A stretch of DNA of 14,413 bases from Prolixibacteraceae bacterium (GTDB taxonomy: Bacteria; Bacteroidota; Bacteroidia; Bacteroidales; Prolixibacteraceae). The translations under genes and the position numbers were made by a program. The stretch is taken from assembly GCA_003516705.1 (NCBI GenBank), contig DPCJ01000077.1, positions 1 through 14,413 of the forward strand, written 5' to 3'. The notes below the pieces were generated by a model. It was not told the origin of the DNA and ran no database searches. It was given only the letters and a program-made list of their open reading frames with translations. Shown here piece by piece: positions 6,769 to 13,850 of the stretch (its first letter is position 1; every line of letters starts with the position of its first letter).

Positions 6769-9700
6769 CTATTTGTAGTTCAGATTTGTAGGCAAGAACT
6801 TCTCGATAAATTCAATTGTTTCACCTTTGCGGCGGGCATAATCGGCAACCTGGTCGCGGCCAATTTTTTCGAGGCTGAAATAGCGCGATTCAGGATGAAC
6901 AAAAAACTCGCCTGAAACCGAAGCATTCGGATACATCGCAAAATGTTCTGTTAGCGTGATTCCAACTTCCTGCGCTTTCAGTAATCTGAAAAGATTTTCT
7001 TTTTCTGAATGTTCGGGACATGCCGGATAGCCTATCGCCGGACGGATTCCCTGGTAATTAACTTTTAAAATATCATCCATTGAAAGGTTTTCATCGGGTA
7101 CATAACCCCAGTAATTCTTCCTGACTTCAAGATGCAGCCATTCGGCAAAAGCCTCACTCAGCCTGTCGGCCAGCGCTTCGAGCATGATGGCTTTGTAATC
7201 GTTGTGTTCGGCCCTGAACTGGTCTTTCCATTTTTCGATACCAATTCCACCAGTAGTGGCAAAACCTCCGCAGTAATCAATTTTTCCCGATTCAAGCGGA
7301 GCAACAAAATCGGCTAAGCAAAGATTCTTTCCTCCCTTTTTCTTTTCCTGCTGTCTGATATGATAAAACCGCCCGACTTCTTTTTGGCGGGTTTCGTCGT
7401 TGTATAAAATTACATCGTCGCCATCGGCATTGGCAGGCCAGATGCCAAAAACAGCGTTAGCCTGCAACATTTTATTTTCAATAATTTCATCGAGAAATTC
7501 GTTGGCTTCGGCATACAGTTTTCTGGCTTCTTCGCCTTGCTGGGCATCGTCAAAAATCTGCGGATAATGGCCTTTCAATCCCCAGGTGATAAAGAAGAAA
7601 GTCCAGTCGATGTATTCGCGCAAAACTTCCAGCGGAAAGTCAATCAATTGTTTTATGCCAACGAAATTTGGTTTGTAAATCGGCGTGTTATTCCAGTCGA
7701 TTTGCAGTTTATTGGCACGTGCCTGTTCCAAAGTAAGATATTCTTTGGGTTTGCGCTGCCCTTGAAATGAGCGGATTTCGGCATATTCTTTTTTCACCGA
7801 TTCAATGTATTCCTGGTTTTTCGAAATGAGGTTCGCAACCACATTTACTGCCAGCGAAGCATCTTTCACATGAATCACAGGATTTGCATATTCAGGTTCG
7901 ATTTTAACCGCTGTATGAATTTTTGAAGTGGTTGCCCCTCCAATCAGCACTGGAATATTCATTTTCCGGCGCTCCATTTCTTTGGCAATATCCACCATGA
8001 TTTCGAGCGACGGCGTTATCAAACCGCTCAACCCAATTACATCCACATTTTCTTTGATGGCTGTATCCAGAATTTTTTCGGTAGGAACCATCACTCCCAA
8101 GTCTATGATATCGTAGTTATTACAACTCAAAACCACACCCACAATGTTTTTCCCGATATCGTGCACATCGCCTTTTACCGTGGCCATCAGCACTTTCTTC
8201 CGGTTATCGACTGTATTGTTTTTTAGCTTATCGGCCTCAATGTACGGAAGCAGGTATGCTACAGCCTTCTTCATTACTCGCGCTGATTTGATTACCTGTG
8301 GCAAGAACATTTTTCCGGCACCAAACAATTCGCCCACCACATTCATCCCGTCCATCAGCGGACCTTCAATAATGTTGAGTGTGGGCTGATATTTCAGCAC
8401 TGCCTCGGCCATATCTTCATCTACAAATTCAGGAAATCCCTTTACCAAAGCATGTTCGATGCGTTTTTCCAGCGGCAGTTCGCGCCACTCGTTTACTTTT
8501 TCCTCTTTGGCTCCGCTCGATTTTATACTTTCAGCAAATTCGAGTAACCTTTCTGTAGCATCAGCACGGCGGTTCAATACCAAATCTTCAGTTCTTTCCA
8601 GAAAATCGGCTGGAATTTCATCATAAATCTGCAACATGCCCGGATTTACAATTCCCATGTCGAGGCCGGCTTTGATGGCATGAAACAGAAAAACCGAATG
8701 CATCGCTTCACGAACCTTGTCGTTTCCACGGAACGAAAACGAAACATTGCTGATTCCACCGCTGGTTTTGGCGTATGGCAGGTTTTGCTTTATCCATTTT
8801 ACCGAAGCAATAAAATCGACAGCGTAATTGCTGTGCTCTTCCATGCCGGTTCCGATGGTGAGTACATTCGGGTCGAAAATGATGTCCTGCGGAGGAAAGT
8901 TTACCTTTTCAGTCAGTATATTGTAGGCGCGGGTGCAGATTTCCTTGCGTCGTTCGATGTTGTCGGCCTGGCCTTTTTCGTCGAAAGCCATCACCACAAC
9001 AGCAGCGCCAAATCTTTTAATGGTTTTTGCCTGTTGAATAAATATCTCTTCCCCTTCTTTTAAACTGATGGAGTTTACAATTGCCTTGCCCTGCAAACAT
9101 TTCAATCCGGCTTCAATCACTTTCCATTTCGATGAGTCAATCATCACCGGCAATTTGGCAATATCGGGCTCGGCCATCAACAGATTTAGAAAAGTAACCA
9201 TCTCTTTTTCAGCATCAAGCATGGCATCATCAAAATTCACATCGATAACCTGTGCCCCCTCTTCAACCTGTGCCCGCGCAATCGACAGCGCTTCTTCGTA
9301 TTTTTTTTCGGCAATCAGTCGTGCAAATTTGCGCGAACCGGCTACGTTGCAACGTTCGCCTATATTGACAAAGTTGGTGAATTCGGTAATGGTAACAGGT
9401 TCGAGACCGCTCAAACGGGTGCTTGTATCGGGCTTGTTCACCGTGTGCGGTTTTGCGTGTTCCGCCAACATCGCAAATTCATGAATATGTCCGGGTGTGG
9501 TTCCGCAGCATCCACCAATAATATTTACAAAATTATTGTCGAGATAATCTTTGATGAATCCTGCCATGATTTCGGGCGTTTCGTCGTATTTGCCAAACTG
9601 GTTGGGGAGCCCGGCATTTGGGTGAGCGCTGATGTAAAATGGCGCTTTTTTGGAAAGTTCTTTTACATACGGACGCAAATCGGTAGCGCCGAGCGAACAG

Positions 9701-10434
9701 TTCAACCCGATGCTGAGCAAATCGATATGCGAAACTGAATTGAGAAAAGCCTCAAGTGTCTGCCCCGAAAGTGTGCGGCCACTGGCATCGGTAATTGTTC
9801 CCGAAATCATTAGCGGAAGACGGATATTGCGGGCTTCAAGCGCTTCCTCAATCGCGAAAATTGCGGCTTTTGCATTCAGTGTGTCAAAAATGGTTTCAAT
9901 CAGCAGTAAATCAACACCGCCATCGAGCAATCCTTCCACCTGGTCGCGGTAAGCTGATTTCATTTCGTCGAAAGTTACAGCACGATAACCGGGGTCGTTT
10001 ACATCGGGTGAAAGCGAAAGTGTTTTGTTGGTTGGCCCTAATGAACCCGCTACAAAACGTGGCTTTTCAGGATTTTTTGCTGTGAATTTATCGGCTTCGG
10101 TTTTGGCAATTATAGCCGAGGCCTTGTTCATTTCGTACACAAATTCCTCGGTATGATAATCGGCCTGAGAAATGCGGGTTGCATTGAATGTGTTTGTCAG
10201 CAAAATATCTGCCCCGGCTTCAAGGTATTTACCATGAATTTCCCTTATTATTTCGGGGTGCGTGATGGAAAGAATGTCGTTGTTACCTTTCTGGTCAAAG
10301 GGAAGATCCTTTAACCGCTGCCCATGATAATCGGCATCTGTAAGGTTGTACTCCTGAATAAGCGAACCCATCGCACCATCCATCACAAGTACGCGGGTTT
10401 TGAGTTCGTGGCGTATGTCTTTTTTAATGTTCAT
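6769..10434 (-). CDS. metH: Cobalamin-dependent methionine synthase
   Basis: This 1221-residue protein has all four MetH modules. The homocysteine domain (about 1-325) carries Zn ligands C246 in GLNCSLG and C309 and C310 in GGCCGTTPGH. The pterin-binding domain spans about 350-610. The B12 cap and Rossmann domains span about 650-890 with D756, the Co-coordinating H758 and G761 in GDVHDIG. The C-terminal SAM-binding reactivation domain (about 905-1221) has RPAIGYPACPEH at 1131-1142. It transfers the methyl group of methyl-THF to homocysteine via cobalamin. A full reactivation domain means it needs SAM and a flavodoxin-like donor for repair. The ATG at 10434 gives the usual N-terminus (VLVMDGAMGS at 16-25). 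I see no promoter in the 42 nt before it, so it may be transcribed through from the riboswitch-led operon despite the inserted DUF559 cassette. Confidence 0.97.
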   Translation of the reverse strand: MNIKKDIRHELKTRVLVMDGAMGSLIQEYNLTDADYHGQRLKDLPFDQKGNNDILSITHPEIIREIHGKYLEAGADILLTNTFNATRISQADYHTEEFVYEMNKASAIIAKTEADKFTAKNPEKPRFVAGSLGPTNKTLSLSPDVNDPGYRAVTFDEMKSAYRDQVEGLLDGGVDLLLIETIFDTLNAKAAIFAIEEALEARNIRLPLMISGTITDASGRTLSGQTLEAFLNSVSHIDLLSIGLNCSLGATDLRPYVKELSKKAPFYISAHPNAGLPNQFGKYDETPEIMAGFIKDYLDNNFVNIIGGCCGTTPGHIHEFAMLAEHAKPHTVNKPDTSTRLSGLEPVTITEFTNFVNIGERCNVAGSRKFARLIAEKKYEEALSIARAQVEEGAQVIDVNFDDAMLDAEKEMVTFLNLLMAEPDIAKLPVMIDSSKWKVIEAGLKCLQGKAIVNSISLKEGEEIFIQQAKTIKRFGAAVVVMAFDEKGQADNIERRKEICTRAYNILTEKVNFPPQDIIFDPNVLTIGTGMEEHSNYAVDFIASVKWIKQNLPYAKTSGGISNVSFSFRGNDKVREAMHSVFLFHAIKAGLDMGIVNPGMLQIYDEIPADFLERTEDLVLNRRADATERLLEFAESIKSSGAKEEKVNEWRELPLEKRIEHALVKGFPEFVDEDMAEAVLKYQPTLNIIEGPLMDGMNVVGELFGAGKMFLPQVIKSARVMKKAVAYLLPYIEADKLKNNTVDNRKKVLMATVKGDVHDIGKNIVGVVLSCNNYDIIDLGVMVPTEKILDTAIKENVDVIGLSGLITPSLEIMVDIAKEMERRKMNIPVLIGGATTSKIHTAVKIEPEYANPVIHVKDASLAVNVVANLISKNQEYIESVKKEYAEIRSFQGQRKPKEYLTLEQARANKLQIDWNNTPIYKPNFVGIKQLIDFPLEVLREYIDWTFFFITWGLKGHYPQIFDDAQQGEEARKLYAEANEFLDEIIENKMLQANAVFGIWPANADGDDVILYNDETRQKEVGRFYHIRQQEKKKGGKNLCLADFVAPLESGKIDYCGGFATTGGIGIEKWKDQFRAEHNDYKAIMLEALADRLSEAFAEWLHLEVRKNYWGYVPDENLSMDDILKVNYQGIRPAIGYPACPEHSEKENLFRLLKAQEVGITLTEHFAMYPNASVSGEFFVHPESRYFSLEKIGRDQVADYARRKGETIEFIEKFLPTNLNYK

Positions 10435-10476
10435 TAAATGTTCTTGTTTTTAAAATTTCACAATCCCTACTTTCTT

Positions 10477-10508
10477 CAATTTTCCCCTTGAGGGGATTAA
10501 GGGGTGAT
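10477..10508 (-). repeat. Left terminal repeat of the DUF559 cassette
   Basis: Read on the minus strand: ATCACCCCTTAAT, then the hairpin CCCC-TCAA-GGGG, then AAAATTG. The gene's last codons (Ile-Thr-Pro-stop) are made by the C tract of the repeat. Its mirror at 10898-10932 has the same order. Confidence 0.7.
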
Positions 10509-10895
10509 ACTAATTTGTTTACTCTCAAATTCATCTATAAATACTTCTAAAGTTCTAATGACATTTGGCAGTCCATGCAAAATATCTTCATTATCAAATC
10601 GGATAATTGAATATCCGTATTCTTTTAGTTTATTATCTCTGTCTCTGTCCTTGCTTTTCCTAAATTTATGAATCTCACCATCCAATTCAACAATCAATTT
10701 TAAATCTTTAGAAAAGAAATCAACGATATAATTTCCAACAGGTCTTTGTCGTAAAAATGAATAACCCCTAAGTTGCTTTTTATTTAAAACATTGCTCCAC
10801 AAAATTACTTCAGTCATTGTTGAATTATTCCGGAGATTTCTGGCAAATTCCTTCAAATTCTTGTTGTAGTGATTATTATAGTGGATTGAAGTCAT
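10497..10895 (-). CDS. DUF559 (COG2852) Vsr-like endonuclease-domain protein
   Basis: This 132-residue protein is typical in length for single-domain DUF559 proteins. Recognisable order: N-terminal HYNKNLKEFARNLRNNSTMTEVILWSNVL, then RGYSFLRQRPVGNYIVDFF, then LKLIVELDGEIH around 66-77, then RDRDNKLKEYGYSIIRFDNEDIL. This is the fold pattern of very-short-patch-repair/PD-(D/E)XK nucleases, with E70 and D72 in VELDG the likely metal ligands. Its substrate and biological role are unknown. The start at 10895 follows a G-rich stretch on the coding strand that could act as a ribosome binding site. It sits alone between inverted repeats in a methionine operon with which it has no obvious functional link, and is AT-rich compared with its neighbours. 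It is probably acquired. Confidence 0.85.
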   Translation of the reverse strand: MTSIHYNNHYNKNLKEFARNLRNNSTMTEVILWSNVLNKKQLRGYSFLRQRPVGNYIVDFFSKDLKLIVELDGEIHKFRKSKDRDRDNKLKEYGYSIIRFDNEDILHGLPNVIRTLEVFIDEFESKQISITP

Positions 10896-10897
10896 TC

Positions 10898-10932
10898 TCT
10901 CATCCCCCTGCCCCCTTTAAAAGGGGGAATTG
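10898..10932 (+). repeat. Right terminal repeat of the DUF559 cassette
   Basis: Read on the plus strand: CTCATCCCCCTG, then the hairpin CCCCC-TTTAAAA-GGGGG at 10911-10927, then AATTG. It is an imperfect inverted copy of 10477-10508. On the minus strand the C tract becomes CAGGGGG, ending 8 nt before the DUF559 ATG. Confidence 0.7.
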
Positions 10933-10976
10933 TTCTGAAATTGGTTTAATTCAAATTTGTACTATCCCTTTTCAAA

Positions 10977-11759
10977 CTATTTAAAAAACCTTATTTCAAA
11001 ATCTCCCCTGATACCAATTTTGTCGTCGCAAATAATTAACATTGAAAGAATTTCAGGGAACTTTTCAGCCTGGTTTATTACTTTCTCCACATCGTTTGGC
11101 GATTTTACCTTGTTGCCAAAACCTGTGGCAAAAGCATCGGCTAAAACAGCATCCTTGCAAATCACCACCACAGCATCGGCTTTTCCAAAACTCAGCGACG
11201 GGCCAACCGTTCCGGCCGAAGTGCAAATTCCGATTTTCCCGGTTTCAGCCGGAATTACCAGTCCAATCTTTTCGGAGAGTGGCGATTCTCCTGCAAAAAC
11301 TGAAAGAACAAGTTCGTTTTTTATCACAGCAAAAATATCACCGCCGTTCTCAATAACCATTTCCTCCACCGAAAAGTTCTGAAGAATTGCTTCGCCTATT
11401 TCACGGGCAAATAATCCGGCTATCGCGGCCATTGGACCTACACCGGCTATTTCGGTGGCGGCAGCCATTTCTTTTGCTTCAGCCGGCGCTGATTCGGCTG
11501 GCTGAAACGGCTTCAGACTTTTTTTAAAGAATGGCTCAGTTTCAATATAATTGTCAAGTTTTTTGCGCAACTCCTCTGTTTTTGCGGCAGTCACATCTTT
11601 CATCTCCTCTTTAAAAGAATCCGCGTCAATACCAATCCACAAATCGGTTTCTTTGAATTTTACTTCAAAAGAACTGAACCTTAATGAATTAAACTGTGTG
11701 CGATAAGTTCGCGCCACAAATTTCTCCTTGGGTAATAATTTACTTAAATCGATATTCAT
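10977..11759 (-). CDS. UPF0280/COG2122 (ApbE-like superfamily) protein
   Basis: This 260-residue protein has the UPF0280 blocks AGVGPMAAIAGLFAREIGEA at about 105-124, VIENGGDIF, and GICTSAGTVGPSLSFGKADAV. These resemble the flavin-transfer fold of ApbE, but the family's reaction is not established to my knowledge. Its start overlaps the stop of the NIL-ferredoxin gene as ATGA (11756-11759), implying translational coupling. In methanogens a member of this COG was linked genetically to the same COG1900 plus NIL-ferredoxin homocysteine pathway (recalled from work on Methanosarcina acetivorans). A role in maturing or supplying sulfur to that system is therefore a reasonable inference. No signal peptide is seen, so it is probably cytosolic. 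The 82 nt between its stop and the DUF559 start hold the right cassette repeat. Confidence 0.88.
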   Translation of the reverse strand: MNIDLSKLLPKEKFVARTYRTQFNSLRFSSFEVKFKETDLWIGIDADSFKEEMKDVTAAKTEELRKKLDNYIETEPFFKKSLKPFQPAESAPAEAKEMAAATEIAGVGPMAAIAGLFAREIGEAILQNFSVEEMVIENGGDIFAVIKNELVLSVFAGESPLSEKIGLVIPAETGKIGICTSAGTVGPSLSFGKADAVVVICKDAVLADAFATGFGNKVKSPNDVEKVINQAEKFPEILSMLIICDDKIGIRGDFEIRFFK

Positions 11760-12166
11760 TTAAAATCAATTTCAAAAAGGTGAAGCGGACAGGCAGGAAT
11801 GCAAAGTTCGCAAACCACGCACTGACTTTTATCGAACTCCAGTTTCCAGGTTTCGCGGTTCATTGTAAGTGCACCTGCAAAACAAACCGCCGTGCAGTTG
11901 CCGCAATCGATACATTTTTCTTCCTGAAAATGAATGCGTTTCTCAAGCGACTCACAAATAATATTTTGTTTGCGCAGGTATTCTACTCCTTGTTCAATGT
12001 TCTCCTTTTTCCCCTGAAGTTCGAGCAGCAAACTTCCGCGTTTGCCCGGGTAAACCTCGGCTTTCAGAATATTGATGCGGATATCGTAATCTTTTACCAA
12101 ATGATAACTGAAAGGTTTGTCGCCACTGTCGGGCGGAAAATTCAGGATGTACCGTTTTTTAATCAT
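11756..12166 (-). CDS. NIL-domain 2x[4Fe-4S] ferredoxin protein of homocysteine biosynthesis
   Basis: The protein has 136 residues in two parts. Residues 1-77 form a NIL-type ACT-like domain (KRYILNFPPDSGDKPFSYHL, then the GKRGSLLLELQG region). Residues 80-136 carry two [4Fe-4S] motifs, CIDCGNCTAVC and CVVCELCIPACP. The same architecture is found in MA1822 of Methanosarcina, the electron-donor partner of the COG1900 protein in converting aspartate semialdehyde and a sulfur donor into homocysteine. The start overlaps the end of the COG1900 gene by 8 nt, and its stop overlaps the UPF0280 start by 4 nt, so all three genes are tightly coupled. It is cytosolic, and its clusters suggest a reducing, low-oxygen lifestyle. 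Confidence 0.9.
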   Translation of the reverse strand: MIKKRYILNFPPDSGDKPFSYHLVKDYDIRINILKAEVYPGKRGSLLLELQGKKENIEQGVEYLRKQNIICESLEKRIHFQEEKCIDCGNCTAVCFAGALTMNRETWKLEFDKSQCVVCELCIPACPLHLFEIDFK

Positions 12167-13322
12167 TACCGGCCTCCGTTTCTTTTAATCCTTTTAATGA
12201 GGTGTTTTTTGGAAACATTTGAACAGGCTTGCTGATTTCAAATTCGCCGGTTTTTAGCCATTGTTTTAGTTCCTCAGCAATTTTTCTGGCTTTCGACAGA
12301 CTTGAAACCGGGGCTGTTCTTACTTTTTTCCCGTCAACTTTTATTGTTCCCGTGCGCAGTTCCTCGTAAGATACCTGCCCCAGTTTTGGGGTTCCTACTG
12401 TTCCGTAATCGAGTACCGAAGTTTCAATCTGGCTGTTATTTACCGAAACACGCTTTGCCATGTCAACATCAAGAACCGGAATCGGGATACCAATTCCCAC
12501 AAACAAACTCACGCCATATTTGTCGAAATAAGCTGCCTGCAAGTATTCAGCCGACATCTCTTTCAGATTGCCCATCACAGCAATGGTTGCTGCATTGGAA
12601 ACCGGAATTCCATGTTCGTTTTTGGGCTTCGAAGTATTGAACTGTGTTCCCGGCCAAACCACAAAACCTTGTGTTCCACCTAAAAAAATTCGTGTTCCAA
12701 TGCCAATTGTACGAAACTCAGGATCGTTCATCAGCGGACTTAATTCACCCGATGTTGAATAGGTGGCATTACGCATATTTGGCAAAAGCGTTCCCATGTA
12801 AGTATGAATCATTTTTTTTGTTGTATTCACTGCCACGTTGTAATTCTGATAGGCGTTTCGCGGGTTAAAAAGAATGAACTCGTTGATGGTGTTGATGTTG
12901 ATTGTGGTTTTGATGTGTTTTCGCGGATAGCAATCGGTGCCTTTTGCCCATGCTTCGAGTTCCACATCTTTACCTTCCAGCAAATCCTGAATTACATGCG
13001 CACCGCCATATTCCGGATTTTCGGGGTCGCAGGCAGTGGCGCCAATGTACGAATCCACAGCAGCCAACCCTTCGTAACAGGGAACGCCGTTCAACCTGAT
13101 TTTTTCCATTCGGATGGGTGGAATTGCATGACCAAAATTAATGATAGCTCCTGATGAGCACATCGCACCAAAAGTTGCGGTGGTTACAACATCCACTTTT
13201 TCAACAATTTCTTCGGGCGAACATTCGAGCGCCATTTTTGCCACTTCTTCGGCAGTGAGAATCACTGCCTCGCCGGATTTCAGTTTCCGGTTAATTTCTT
13301 CGTAGGTTTTGATTTTAGACAT
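12159..13322 (-). CDS. Homocysteine biosynthesis protein, COG1900/DUF39 (L-aspartate semialdehyde sulfurtransferase)
   Basis: This 387-residue protein of the DUF39 family is the catalytic partner of the NIL-ferredoxin protein. Together they are reported to put sulfur onto aspartate semialdehyde and yield homocysteine directly, without O-acyl-homoserine. Visible landmarks are VTTATFGAMCSSGAIINFGH with C55, GVPCYEGLAAVD with C82, GATACDP with C98, GTDCYPRKHI with C131, FLGGTQGFVVWPGTQF around 213-228, and GTVGTPKLGQVSYEELRTG near 309-327. C55 and C131 match the conserved cysteines expected for persulfide chemistry. No CBS domains are appended, unlike some archaeal members. It starts with ATG at 13322, 13 nt after the 3' strand of a SAM riboswitch, so it is the first gene of the SAM-controlled operon. 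Confidence 0.93.
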   Translation of the reverse strand: MSKIKTYEEINRKLKSGEAVILTAEEVAKMALECSPEEIVEKVDVVTTATFGAMCSSGAIINFGHAIPPIRMEKIRLNGVPCYEGLAAVDSYIGATACDPENPEYGGAHVIQDLLEGKDVELEAWAKGTDCYPRKHIKTTININTINEFILFNPRNAYQNYNVAVNTTKKMIHTYMGTLLPNMRNATYSTSGELSPLMNDPEFRTIGIGTRIFLGGTQGFVVWPGTQFNTSKPKNEHGIPVSNAATIAVMGNLKEMSAEYLQAAYFDKYGVSLFVGIGIPIPVLDVDMAKRVSVNNSQIETSVLDYGTVGTPKLGQVSYEELRTGTIKVDGKKVRTAPVSSLSKARKIAEELKQWLKTGEFEISKPVQMFPKNTSLKGLKETEAGND

Positions 13323-13335
13323 TTTTCTTCGTTTA

Positions 13336-13439
13336 AATTATAATTCCGTTTCCGGCCGGGTATTGGCACCTTTTCCGTTGTTTCACGGTTGGTTGCCAGG
13401 GTTTCACTGAGCCCGCTCTCTTCGCCCTTCTTTATAACC
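13336..13439 (-). promoter_or_regulatory. SAM-I (S-box) riboswitch
   Basis: On the minus strand, P1 pairs GGTTATAA (13439-13432) with TTATAATT (13343-13336), 8 bp including two G-U. Inside are a kink-turn-like segment and GAGC-GG-GCTC, then the S-box core GTGAAACCCTGGCAACC. P3 is closed by GGTGCC and capped by CCGT...ACGG. CAATACC and a short P4 hairpin CCG-GAAA-CGG follow. This order and these conserved bases are diagnostic of RF00162-type SAM riboswitches. The ligand is S-adenosylmethionine, which represses. Only 13 nt separate P1 from the DUF39 ATG, and there is no terminator hairpin with a U tract in between. Control is therefore likely at translation start or by another mechanism without an intrinsic terminator. 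Confidence 0.93.
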
Positions 13440-13476
13440 AAACAATCTTTTTAGTAAAGAATATTTGATGATGCTG

Positions 13477-13484
13477 CAAATGTA
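13477..13484 (-). promoter_or_regulatory. Bacteroidetes-type -7 element for the riboswitch-led operon
   Basis: The minus strand reads TACATTTG, an exact TAnnTTTG match. A TTTA (13503-13506) lies 18 nt further upstream as a possible -33 element. The transcript would begin near 13470, about 30 nt before P1 of the riboswitch. The rest of 13485-13565 shows no gene. Confidence 0.55.
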
Positions 13485-13565
13485 ACCGAAAATACCTGAA
13501 ACTAAACCAGTGTACCTAGGGAAGCTCAATCAAATTAACTATCTGGAAAAATCGGAGATTTTTTA

Positions 13566-13597
13566 TTTGTGAATTCAAGAGCAAAGTAGTAAACTTG
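13566..13597 (+). promoter_or_regulatory. Promoter for the CAU tRNA
   Basis: TTTG at 13566-13569 and TAAACTTG at 13590-13597 (one mismatch to TAnnTTTG) are spaced 20 nt apart, as in Bacteroidetes -33/-7 promoters. The tRNA begins 40 nt after the -7 element. Confidence 0.5.
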
Positions 13598-13637
13598 CAA
13601 TCCGAAAAATAAAGTTCTTTTAAACTTTAATAATTCA

Positions 13638-13712
13638 GGGCCTATAGCTCAGTTGGTTAGTAGCACCTGACTCATAATCAGGGGGTCGCAGGATCATGCC
13701 CTGCTGGGCCCA
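13638..13712 (+). tRNA. tRNA with CAU anticodon (Met or Ile2), non-canonical D and T arms
   Basis: The acceptor GGGCCTA pairs with TGGGCCC (one G-T), with discriminator A; CCA is not encoded. The anticodon stem CCTGA/TCAGG holds the loop CTCATAA with CAU at 13673-13675 and the usual T33 and A37. The T stem GCAGG/CCTGC is perfect, but its loop is ATCATGC rather than TTCRANY. Positions 55 and 56 (TC) are kept, while the 54/58 pair is A and T instead of T and A. The D arm has one extra base (TTAGTAGC where TTAGAGC is normal), leaving a 3-bp D stem. A CAU anticodon may be elongator Met, or Ile after lysidine modification; initiator features (three G-C pairs below the anticodon loop) are absent. 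It may be a divergent functional tRNA or an early pseudogene. Confidence 0.75.
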
Positions 13713-13714
13713 CA

Positions 13715-13746
13715 AAAAAAAGAGAAGTTCTTGCTTCTCTTTTTTC
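13715..13746 (+). terminator. Intrinsic terminator after the CAU tRNA
   Basis: AAAAAAGAGAAG and CTTCTCTTTTTT form a 12-bp stem with a 6-nt loop (TTCTTG), and the 3' arm supplies the T tract. Confidence 0.85.
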
Positions 13747-13780
13747 ATTTCAGAACATCCGATAATCATCTTTTTAATTT

Positions 13781-13847
13781 GCTTAGTTGGTTAGTAGCAT
13801 CCCGATTAAAATCGGGAGGGTCGCAGGATCATGCCCTGCTGGGCCCA
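13781..13847 (+). pseudogene. Degenerate tRNA-like copy with palindromic anticodon arm
   Basis: This copy keeps the D arm almost unchanged (GCTTAGTTGGTTAGTAGCA). It also keeps a 32-nt stretch identical to the upstream tRNA, from GGGTCGCAGG through TGGGCCCACA, including the odd T loop ATCATGC. The 5' acceptor strand is missing: the bases before 13781 are T/A-rich and cannot pair with TGGGCCC. The anticodon arm is replaced by the palindrome TCCCGAT-TAAA-ATCGGGA (13799-13816 region), which leaves a 6-nt loop and no normal anticodon. It cannot fold as a normal tRNA. Together with the similar terminator behind it, it looks like a tandem duplication of the tRNA and terminator that later decayed, or a tRNA-derived repeat element. 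Confidence 0.7.
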
Positions 13848-13850
13848 CAG

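Larger units (their letters stand above)
10477..10932 (-). mobile_element. Putative DUF559 endonuclease cassette framed by inverted hairpin repeats
   Basis: A single DUF559 gene is enclosed by two imperfect inverted repeats (10477-10508 and 10898-10932), each with a C/G hairpin on the outside and a C/G tract on the inside. The unit interrupts a minus-strand operon between the UPF0280 gene and metH, where the other genes upstream overlap. The inside is more AT-rich: 19 of 60 bases are G or C at 10561-10620, against 26 of 60 in metH at 9541-9600. A TTCT occurs just outside each end (10472-10475 and 10933-10936), but it is too short and misplaced by 1 nt to be called a target duplication. No transposase is present. 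Mobility is inferred, not shown. Confidence 0.5.

Noticed and set aside
7132..10085. Many plus-strand open frames of 60-138 codons
   Set aside because: All are antisense to metH, whose full-length protein with catalytic motifs accounts for the sequence.
10435..10476. Second SAM riboswitch or promoter directly before metH
   Set aside because: Only 42 nt outside the cassette, with no S-box core (GTGAAACC/GGCAACC) and no exact TAnnTTTG element.
10472..10936. TTCT on both sides of the DUF559 cassette as a target-site duplication
   Set aside because: Four bases, offset by one position from the repeat ends; likely by chance in T-rich sequence.
11696..12235. 179-codon plus-strand open frame
   Set aside because: Antisense to the UPF0280, NIL-ferredoxin and COG1900 genes; low-complexity aromatic composition and no domain.
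13547..13563. AAAAATC-GGA-GATTTTT as a terminator
   Set aside because: The stem is short and nearly all A/T, and no plus-strand gene ends before it.
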